A stretch of 64,000 bases of DNA, from positions 1 through 64,000 of the forward strand of contig JASHNS010000086.1 of NCBI GenBank assembly GCA_030041515.1, read 5' to 3'. This document shows positions 40,965 to 47,647 of the stretch, one piece after another. Source of the DNA: Acidobacteriaceae bacterium (GTDB lineage: Bacteria; Acidobacteriota; Terriglobia; Terriglobales; Acidobacteriaceae). How positions within the stretch are numbered: the stretch's first letter is position 1; the number at the start of each line of letters is the position of its first letter. Made by a program: the position numbers and the translations under genes. The notes beneath the pieces were generated by a model. That model made no database searches and was not told the origin of the DNA. It saw only the letters and a list, made by a program, of their open reading frames with translations.

Positions 40965-43073
40965 TCAATTCCCTGGAGCGGCGGCCGGCGCGGGCGGAAT
41001 GCCGATCTGCCGGGGAGGGGGGAGGGTGTGGTGCTGCTCCCACTGTTCGCGCGCCGCATTGAGCTGGTCGCTGCGATGGATCCACAGTTGCGCATCGGCA
41101 TCGTAGCGGTCGGTGACGTTGCGGAGCCAGTAGGGACGATTTTCCATGAGCCAGACGGCGCTGTAACGGGAGCGCAGGTAATTGTAGCCGTCGCGCAGGT
41201 CTTCGCAGAGGCCGTTCACGCCGGCGACATAGTACAAGTCGCGCTCAGTGTGTTTGGAGATCGACGGATCGTTCTGACCGTTGTAGAGGTGGCGGTAAGT
41301 GTCGGCAATCCGGTCGGCGAGCTGGAACTTGAGCGCGAGAAAGTCCATGCGCCGCGCGCCAAGTTCCATCGCGTCCAGGGCGTCCTGATGGCGCAGGGTG
41401 GCCTGGGCGCGGGCCAGGTCGAGCAGGGTCAGCGCGCGCTCGGCATCGAGGCGAACCTCGGGGGCGATGGGACGAATCTTTGCGGCGATTTCCTGGCCCT
41501 CGTTGCTCCAGGGATCGACCCAGAAATAATCGTCGGTGGCGTCGTCGAGTCCCGCGCGATCGAGGGCCTGCTGCGCGTCAATCAGAGCCTGCTGGGCCTG
41601 GTCGATGTCTCCGCTTTCGTCGCCGTGAAAGACGGGGCCGAAATCGCGCTTGAATTGCGGGATGTCGCTGGAGTCGGGCTGCCATGCGGCGGCGGCGCCG
41701 AAGAGCACGCCGTACCAGTCCTGAAGGAAGAGTCCCTCTCCGTCATCGTCCCATACGGTATTGAGCATGCCTGGGCAGCCGGATTTCTGTCCGTCGGCCA
41801 CGAAGCCCTGAATGTTGGTGAGACCCGCTTCGTAATCGGGCCAGACGCGGCGCCAGTTGTTGATGCCGGGCGAGACCCACGTCTGCATGCCGGCATTGGT
41901 GTAGGGATCAATCCAGCGCGCATAGCCATCCGGCTCGGGATCATATTCCCAGGCGACGGCGATCATGTCGTGGGGAAGTTCCGGGACCAGCTGCGGGCTG
42001 TTCATCGCCATGTCGCCCCAGAAGAGCAGCTGCCGGTGAAGTGGTTCCAGCGCTTTGTGGATGCGGACGAGGTAATCGATATAGGTCTGACCCCAACCGC
42101 GCTGTTTGACTGCCTGGGCTGTCTGTCCCTGGCCCAACTCGAAGGTTTCGTCGGCGCCGATGTGGAGAAACGGTCCGGGGTAGATGCCCGCGAGCTCGTC
42201 GAAATCTTCGGTGATCATGTGGAGCGAACCGGGCTGGCCCGGGGCAAGGACCGCGCCGAAGGGAATCTCGGCGAGGCCGGCGTACTTCTGCCAGAGAAGA
42301 ACTTTGTGGAGATGGCCGAAAGCTTCCTGCTCGGGAATGATGGTGACGTGATAGCGGGCCGCATACGCGACGAGAGTTTTTGCGTCCTGGGCAGAGATGG
42401 AACCGCCGGGAAGCGCGGGGAGAGGGTTCGATGCGTACTGCATCGTGTTCTCGAAGTAGGGCGAGTACACGTTGATTTTGTAGGCGGCGAAGGTGCGAAT
42501 CTGCTTTTCCTGAAAGGCGAGGGTGGGGACGGGTCCTCGGGACAGGTCGTCGTGAATGCCGCGCCAGCGCATGGCGGGCCAGTCGCGGATGACGCCGCCC
42601 TGGAGAATGGGGCCAGTGCCGCCGGTGCGGGCGAGTTGCTTCAGGGTTTGCACGCCGTAGAAGATGCCTGCAGCGGTGTGGCCGATGACGAAGACGCTGT
42701 GGCTCCGGGTGACGAGGACGTAGCCTTCCGAATCCATCGTTCGATCCATCGACTCGTGGTTGCGACGGAGGACGCTGCGGGCCAGGGCGCTGGTATCGCG
42801 CAGGAGATAGATTCGCACGGATGCGGCGGCGCGGATGCGCACACCGCGCGCGCGGAGGCCGTCCCTGAGATTCTGCGCGGCAAAGCGATCCTCGGAATTT
42901 CCGCCGGGGACCAAGATGCGGACGCCGGAGCGGAGGGAAAGATCGGCACGGGCCGCAAATTCGCGCGGCTGGGGAATCAGCGGCGGGCGAGTGTCGGCGT
43001 TTGCAGGAGGAACGAACGATGCAGCAAGAAAGACCAGAACGAGCAAAGCAAGCGAGGATCGGATCACCAACAC
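40965..43073 (-). CDS. GH20 beta-N-acetylhexosaminidase, secreted
   Basis: From a GTG at 43073 the product has 702 aa with a signal peptide (RSSLALLVLVFLAASFVPPANA). A GH20b-type domain (IPQPREFAARADLSL) is followed by the catalytic barrel, with the Asp-Glu pair in HIGADETFELG and WGDMAMNSP, and a C-terminal helical extension. GH20 uses substrate-assisted catalysis to remove GlcNAc or GalNAc. The start is uncertain: no ATG lies near the signal peptide, GTG at 43073 or 43112 fit and the frame runs open to 43259. It heads the operon with a 12-base gap to the symporter, supplying amino sugars from chitin or peptidoglycan. Confidence 0.85.
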   Translation of the reverse strand: MLVIRSSLALLVLVFLAASFVPPANADTRPPLIPQPREFAARADLSLRSGVRILVPGGNSEDRFAAQNLRDGLRARGVRIRAAASVRIYLLRDTSALARSVLRRNHESMDRTMDSEGYVLVTRSHSVFVIGHTAAGIFYGVQTLKQLARTGGTGPILQGGVIRDWPAMRWRGIHDDLSRGPVPTLAFQEKQIRTFAAYKINVYSPYFENTMQYASNPLPALPGGSISAQDAKTLVAYAARYHVTIIPEQEAFGHLHKVLLWQKYAGLAEIPFGAVLAPGQPGSLHMITEDFDELAGIYPGPFLHIGADETFELGQGQTAQAVKQRGWGQTYIDYLVRIHKALEPLHRQLLFWGDMAMNSPQLVPELPHDMIAVAWEYDPEPDGYARWIDPYTNAGMQTWVSPGINNWRRVWPDYEAGLTNIQGFVADGQKSGCPGMLNTVWDDDGEGLFLQDWYGVLFGAAAAWQPDSSDIPQFKRDFGPVFHGDESGDIDQAQQALIDAQQALDRAGLDDATDDYFWVDPWSNEGQEIAAKIRPIAPEVRLDAERALTLLDLARAQATLRHQDALDAMELGARRMDFLALKFQLADRIADTYRHLYNGQNDPSISKHTERDLYYVAGVNGLCEDLRDGYNYLRSRYSAVWLMENRPYWLRNVTDRYDADAQLWIHRSDQLNAAREQWEQHHTLPPPRQIGIPPAPAAAPGN

Positions 43074-43179
43074 GTCATCCCATCTTTGAGAAGTGTTGAA
43101 AAGAAACTTCACCAGTGTAGGCGATTCGATGGGTCTGTGACAGGGAGAGCGAGGAAGCGGAGAAGATTTGGGGCTGGGG

Positions 43180-44634
43180 CTACAGGCTCGTGGTCTGCAG
43201 CGGGAGGCGCACGATGAACTCGGTGTGGCCGGGTCGGGAGGTGAAGTCGATGGTGCCATGGTACTGGGCGCCGACGATGCGGCGCGCGATCTCGAGGCCG
43301 AGGCCGGTGCCGACGCCGGGGGGCTTGGTGGTGAAAAAAGGCTGAAAGATGTGCTCGCGGACCTCAGGAGAGATGCCTTCGCCCTGGTCGGCGACGCCGA
43401 CGCACACCAGGCCGTTTTCGACCCAGGTGCGCACGCGAACCGCGGACTCCGGAGGCGACGCGTCGATGGCGTTGTCTAAGAGATTGGTCCAGACCTGGCT
43501 GAGACCGGTGCCGTGAGTCCGGAGCTTCGGCAGGTCGGCGGCAAAATCCTTCTCGACAGTGAGCTGGCGGTGGCGGAATTTGTGACCGAGGATAGTGAGC
43601 GTGCTCTGGATGCTCTCGTGAACGTCGATGAGATGCTCACCGCCCTTTTCTTCGTAAGCGTATTTTTTGACGGCGAAGACGAGTTCGGTGACGCGACTGA
43701 GGCTTTCTTCAATGGTGGTGAGCTGTTGCATGGCGGAAACAAGGGCAGCCAGCCAGTTGAGCGCGTCCTGGAGGGCAGGGGCGGGGAAGGCTTCCTGCGC
43801 GCAGACGATGTCGCCGCGGCGCCATCCGGCCGCGACGAGCGTAGGAGCCAATCGCCACGAATCGGCGATGCCGATGGTGGTGAGCCATGCCGCGAGCTCC
43901 TGTTCCGCGTCGGCTTCTTCCAGGCTGCCCATGGGCTTTGGTTTTTCCAGCTTCAGAGCTTCGGTCTGCATCTCCAGCAGGCAGGAGCGCTGCTCCTGGG
44001 TGAGAGGAGAACGGCAAAAGCGCATGCTGATGTCCTGCAGGCGAGCGAGGTTCTCGCGCAACTGGGCTGCGGAGCGTTTGGCCGCGGAGCCTGGATTGTT
44101 GAGCTCGTGCATCAGGCCCGCTGCCAGGGTGCCCAGGGAGATGAGCTTTTCCCGATGCAGGGTATTGGCCTGGAAGGCGTGGATGCGCTGCGCGGCGTTG
44201 GCCAGCACGCCTTCGCGGACGGTGGGGCAGCTGGACATGAGCCGCCAGAAACCGTCGGCATCGATGCGCAGCAGGCGCGTGGGGGCGGTGCACTCGCAAA
44301 ACGCGCCGACCAGCCGCGAGCCGAGAAGCAGCGGTGCTTCGCCAAAACTGTCGCCGGTGTGGAAAGTGGCGAGGGGCGTCTCGATGCCGTTTGCTTCCCG
44401 GCGGACCACGTGGACTTCGCCTTCGAGAATGACGCAGAAGGCCGGAGCGCTCTGGCCCTGGTAGAAGAGCACCGCGCCCGCAGGAGCTTCGAGCAACTCG
44501 ACTGCTCCGAGGCAGGGCAGCTCATCGGGCTGCAGGTGCGCGAGGAGCGGCACGGAGCGGACCAGCGGGGACAGTTCCTGGGGGCTTAACACTCTGCCCG
44601 TAACCGCCGATGCCGCGCTGACTTGCTCACCCAT
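43180..44634 (-). CDS. cyclic-nucleotide-binding-domain sensor histidine kinase
   Basis: The product has 484 aa. Residues about 25-150 are a cNMP-binding/Crp-like domain (LAHLQPDELPCLG, GAVLFYQGQSAPAFCVILEGEVHV, FHTGDSFGEAPLLLG), followed by a HisKA-like H-box AAGLMHELNNPGSAAKRSA and a long helical linker, then N-box NLLDNAIDAS, G1 DQGEGI and G2 GTGLGLEIARRI. There is no membrane segment, so it is cytosolic. It starts 11 bases after the receiver/reductase fusion gene and shares its operon. That pairing is conserved in my recollection of acidobacterial and proteobacterial genomes. It probably phosphorylates the fused receiver; the ligand of the cNMP domain is unknown. Confidence 0.88.
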   Translation of the reverse strand: MGEQVSAASAVTGRVLSPQELSPLVRSVPLLAHLQPDELPCLGAVELLEAPAGAVLFYQGQSAPAFCVILEGEVHVVRREANGIETPLATFHTGDSFGEAPLLLGSRLVGAFCECTAPTRLLRIDADGFWRLMSSCPTVREGVLANAAQRIHAFQANTLHREKLISLGTLAAGLMHELNNPGSAAKRSAAQLRENLARLQDISMRFCRSPLTQEQRSCLLEMQTEALKLEKPKPMGSLEEADAEQELAAWLTTIGIADSWRLAPTLVAAGWRRGDIVCAQEAFPAPALQDALNWLAALVSAMQQLTTIEESLSRVTELVFAVKKYAYEEKGGEHLIDVHESIQSTLTILGHKFRHRQLTVEKDFAADLPKLRTHGTGLSQVWTNLLDNAIDASPPESAVRVRTWVENGLVCVGVADQGEGISPEVREHIFQPFFTTKPPGVGTGLGLEIARRIVGAQYHGTIDFTSRPGHTEFIVRLPLQTTSL

Positions 44635-44645
44635 GGTTCAAAATC

Positions 44646-46301
44646 CTAGAACTGCGCCAGATACTGATGCATAAACTGGACCGCGATGGAACCCTCACCC
44701 ACCGCAGAAGCAGCGCGCTTGACCGATCCGTGGCGGACATCGCCGGCAACAAAGACGCCGGGCATGGAAGTCTCGAGGAGATACGGCTCGCGATTCTCTT
44801 TCCAGAGGCGGGGGAGGCGGCCATCGCCGTCGCGGAGATCGCGGCCGGCAAGGACGAAGCCGTTGGGGTCGCGCAGGATGGATTCGGGCAGCCAGTCCGT
44901 CTGAGGGGCTGCGCCGATAAACAGAAAAACCGACGAAGCAGGGCGAATTTCCTCGCCGCGCCGCCCGCGGATGCGCAACTGCTCCAAACGATTCTCGCCC
45001 AGGGCTTCCACAATCTCAGAGTTGGTCTCCACCGTTATATTCGATGTTCCAGCGATCTGATCGATGAGATATTTCGACATGCTCTTCTCGAGGGAGTCGG
45101 CGCGCACCAGCATGGTTACGTTTTTGGCCACATGGGAGAAGTGCATGGCGGCCTGGCCGGCGGAATTGGCGCCACCGACGACATAGACCGACTCGTCCCG
45201 GCAGGACTGGGCCTCGGCCAGGGAAGCGCCGTAGTAGACGCCGGCTCCGGTGAGGCGCTCAATGCCGGGGGCCTGAATGCGGCGGTAGCAAACGCCAACC
45301 GCGATCAGGCAGACACGGCAGGAGACGTTCCTGCTGCCGGCCAGACGTACCTGCCGATACTGACCATCGCAGAGGATTCCCGCAGCGCGCTGGGTGACGA
45401 ATTCAGCGCCGAAGCGCCGCGCCTGATCGACGGCATTGCGCGCGAGGCGCTCGCCGCTGACGCCAAGAGGGAAGCCGAGGTAGTTTTCGATTTTGGAACT
45501 GCTGCCGGCCTGTCCGCCGGGAGCTTCGGGCTCGAGGATCAGGGTCCTGAGCCCCTCGGAGGCGCCGTAGACGGCCGCGGCGAGGCCGGCCATGCCGGCT
45601 CCGGCCACGACGAGATCGTAGAAATCCTGCTCAGCCTGAGTACGCAGGCCAACTTTTTCAGCTAACAGGGCGTCATCGGGTTGGACCAGCGAGGAGCCAT
45701 CGGGAAAGAGGACTGCGGGCAGATGGTTGTCGGAGAGTCCGAACCTGCGGAGAAGTTCGAGGGCCTGCGGGTCTTTCTCCGGATCGACCCAGACGTAAGG
45801 GACCTGATTGCGGGAGAGGAAATTCCGGATCTGATAATCGCGGAGCGACCAACGGGGGCCGACGACGCGGATGCCTTCAAAGGGCGGCTTATACCCCTCG
45901 TTCCAGTCCTCCAGCAGATCGTCGAGAACCGGATACAGGCGCTCTTCGGGAGGGTCCCAGGGCTTGGTGAGGTAATAGTGGATGCGCGCGGAATTGATCG
46001 CGCGAATGGCAGCTTCCGTATCGGCGTAGGCAGTGAGGAGCACGCGGCGCGCCGCGGGAGCTGTCGCCTGGAGGCGTTCGAGCATCTCCACGCCGGTCAT
46101 GCCCGGCATGCGCTGGTCGGAAACGACGAGAGCCACGGGGTCGCCGCGCTCTTTCAACTGCGAGCAGATATCCAGGGCCGCCTGGCCGGAGCCGGCGCGC
46201 AGAACCCTGTAATTCTCGCCGTAATTCCGGCGCAGGTCCTGCACCAGCGCTTCCAGCACGCTGGCATCGTCGTCAACGGCAAGGATGATTGGCCTGGGCA
46301 T
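44646..46301 (-). CDS. fused receiver / glutaredoxin-like / thioredoxin-reductase-like flavoprotein
   Basis: The product has 551 aa. Residues 1-120 are a response-regulator receiver with an acidic DDD pocket (10-12), phospho-acceptor Asp62 (SDQRMPGM), Thr90 and Lys113 (LTKPW). About 145-205 form a glutaredoxin-like fold (YQIRNFLSRNQVPYVWVD, PAVLFPDGS) without a CxxC. About 225-545 are a TrxR-like FAD/NAD(P)H domain with GAGMAG and VVGGANSAGQAA. The redox CxxC expected after GVxY is replaced (GVYYGASLAEAQ), so it cannot reduce disulfides in the known way. Start ATG at 46301 with AGGAT upstream. It is co-transcribed with the cNMP kinase. Databases call this architecture fused response regulator/thioredoxin-disulfide reductase. 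Confidence 0.88.
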   Translation of the reverse strand: MPRPIILAVDDDASVLEALVQDLRRNYGENYRVLRAGSGQAALDICSQLKERGDPVALVVSDQRMPGMTGVEMLERLQATAPAARRVLLTAYADTEAAIRAINSARIHYYLTKPWDPPEERLYPVLDDLLEDWNEGYKPPFEGIRVVGPRWSLRDYQIRNFLSRNQVPYVWVDPEKDPQALELLRRFGLSDNHLPAVLFPDGSSLVQPDDALLAEKVGLRTQAEQDFYDLVVAGAGMAGLAAAVYGASEGLRTLILEPEAPGGQAGSSSKIENYLGFPLGVSGERLARNAVDQARRFGAEFVTQRAAGILCDGQYRQVRLAGSRNVSCRVCLIAVGVCYRRIQAPGIERLTGAGVYYGASLAEAQSCRDESVYVVGGANSAGQAAMHFSHVAKNVTMLVRADSLEKSMSKYLIDQIAGTSNITVETNSEIVEALGENRLEQLRIRGRRGEEIRPASSVFLFIGAAPQTDWLPESILRDPNGFVLAGRDLRDGDGRLPRLWKENREPYLLETSMPGVFVAGDVRHGSVKRAASAVGEGSIAVQFMHQYLAQF

Positions 46302-46721
46302 CGAGAATCCTGGGGTTCAGTTCTCTTATCAAGGTACAGGGACAGCAGAAATCATGCGAGGGCGGTGGGGATGGTACGCGCGGGGTGCACAAGGAAGAAA
46401 GCCAGGGAGGCTGAACGGAGAGAGGTGACGAGCGTCACAGTACGGATGATTGCGGGAGGTTACTTTTGTCCTGAATGGTGGCAGTTCAGTGCAGGCCATC
46501 GTGGAAAGCCTTCCGCAAGTAGACGCTGGGAAGGCCCATCATTCAGCCGGCAGCGACCGGAAGTACCGCAAGTGTCCGAATAAGAGACACAGACGGTGGA
46601 GGGGTAGCGCCGGGCCGATGACCGTTGCAGCGAATCGCGGCAGTTGGGCGATGCGTGTCGGAGTGAAACAGTCTTCGGGACGATCCCGGCGACACAGCTC
46701 GAAGTTCGAGGAAGCCAACCC
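46302..46721. other. 420-base divergent region between the receiver/reductase operon and a LuxR-type regulator
   Basis: No gene is supported. It must contain promoters for both directions, but no clear pair of boxes was found. No tandem or inverted repeats stand out. Confidence 0.4.
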
Positions 46722-47375
46722 ATGAATAAGCTGATTCTTGCTGATAACCAGGCTATTTTTCGCGCCGGTACTGCCAAAATTTTGGCGATGGAAGATGATT
46801 TTCGCATTATCGCGCAGTGCGCTGACGCCGACCGGCTGCTGCCGGCGCTGGACACCTTTCGGGGTTCTATTGTTTTGTTTGCTTCGTCGTTGAAGCTGGA
46901 TCCGCAAACCTTTGTGCCGCGGCTCCTGGCTGCCGGGAACCGCAGCATCGTGATCGCGGAGAACGGAGAGATGGTCCAGGCGTGGTTTCAGGCGGGTGTG
47001 CATGGCGCTGCGCACAGGAATGTGTCGGGGCCTGCTCTAATTGAATGCGTGCGCCGGGTGGGTGCGGGGGAACGGCACGTTCGGACGATGGGTGTGGACG
47101 CCGGTACCTCAGATGATGCGGTTGGTTCGCGGGTACGGGAACGCCTGACGCCGAAGGAACTGAAGATTGTGGCGCTGATCGTGCAGGGCTGCAAGAACAA
47201 GGAAATCGCAATGCGCCTGGCCACGACCGAACAGGTGATCAAGAATTATCTGCGCAGTATTTACGACAAGACGGGCGTTTCCGATCGGCTGGAGCTGGCG
47301 TTGTTCACGATTCACCACAGGATTCTGGCCGAGGCCGCCCAGGCGATCGGCGACCAGATCATGCAGGGACTGTAA
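46722..47375 (+). CDS. NarL/LuxR-type regulator with degenerate receiver domain
   Basis: The product has 217 aa. The N-terminal half resembles a receiver (LILADNQAIFRAGTAKIL), but the phospho-acceptor position reads IVLFASSL instead of IVLLDxxL and the conserved lysine is not in place (GAAHRNVSG), so phosphorylation is doubtful. The C-terminal half is a standard LuxR HTH (RLTPKELKIVALIVQGCKNKEIAMRLATTEQVIKNYLRSIYDKTGVSDRLELALF). GAGGAAG precedes the ATG at 46722. It is divergent from the receiver/reductase and cNMP-kinase operon and ends before a strong hairpin at 47478. It probably reads another signal or acts as a constitutive binder. Confidence 0.82.
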   Translation: MNKLILADNQAIFRAGTAKILAMEDDFRIIAQCADADRLLPALDTFRGSIVLFASSLKLDPQTFVPRLLAAGNRSIVIAENGEMVQAWFQAGVHGAAHRNVSGPALIECVRRVGAGERHVRTMGVDAGTSDDAVGSRVRERLTPKELKIVALIVQGCKNKEIAMRLATTEQVIKNYLRSIYDKTGVSDRLELALFTIHHRILAEAAQAIGDQIMQGL

Positions 47376-47477
47376 GGGTCGGTTTCGAAGCTGCTGGATG
47401 AATGTGCAGTATCCGGACCGTACCCGGGGGCCCTCACGATCTGGCTCGAGGAGGTACGGGTTTTGTCAGGCAGAATG

Positions 47478-47514
47478 AAGACGCGATCCGGCGAATGAGA
47501 CCGGATCGCGTCTT
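47478..47514 (+). terminator. strong stem-loop terminator after the LuxR-type gene
   Basis: AAGACGCGATCCGG and CCGGATCGCGTCTT pair perfectly over 14 bp with a 9-base loop, followed by TTGCGTTTGG. It lies 102 bases after the regulator's stop, between convergent genes. The trailing T run is short, but the stem is the strongest seen in the window. Confidence 0.6.
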
Positions 47515-47647
47515 TGCGTTTGGGCTGTCCTGGTTAGAGCATTTTCACTTTTACTGGGCCCCGTCAGGATTGGCTCTGTGGGGCCGTTCTTTGGCGGAAC
47601 GGCCACGTCCGGTGGCTTTCCGCGGGGTAGACCAAACGTGAAATGCC

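Noticed and set aside
40581-43217. 878-codon open frame on the plus strand
   Set aside because: Antisense to the GH20 gene with a clear GADE active site; no domain in the translation.
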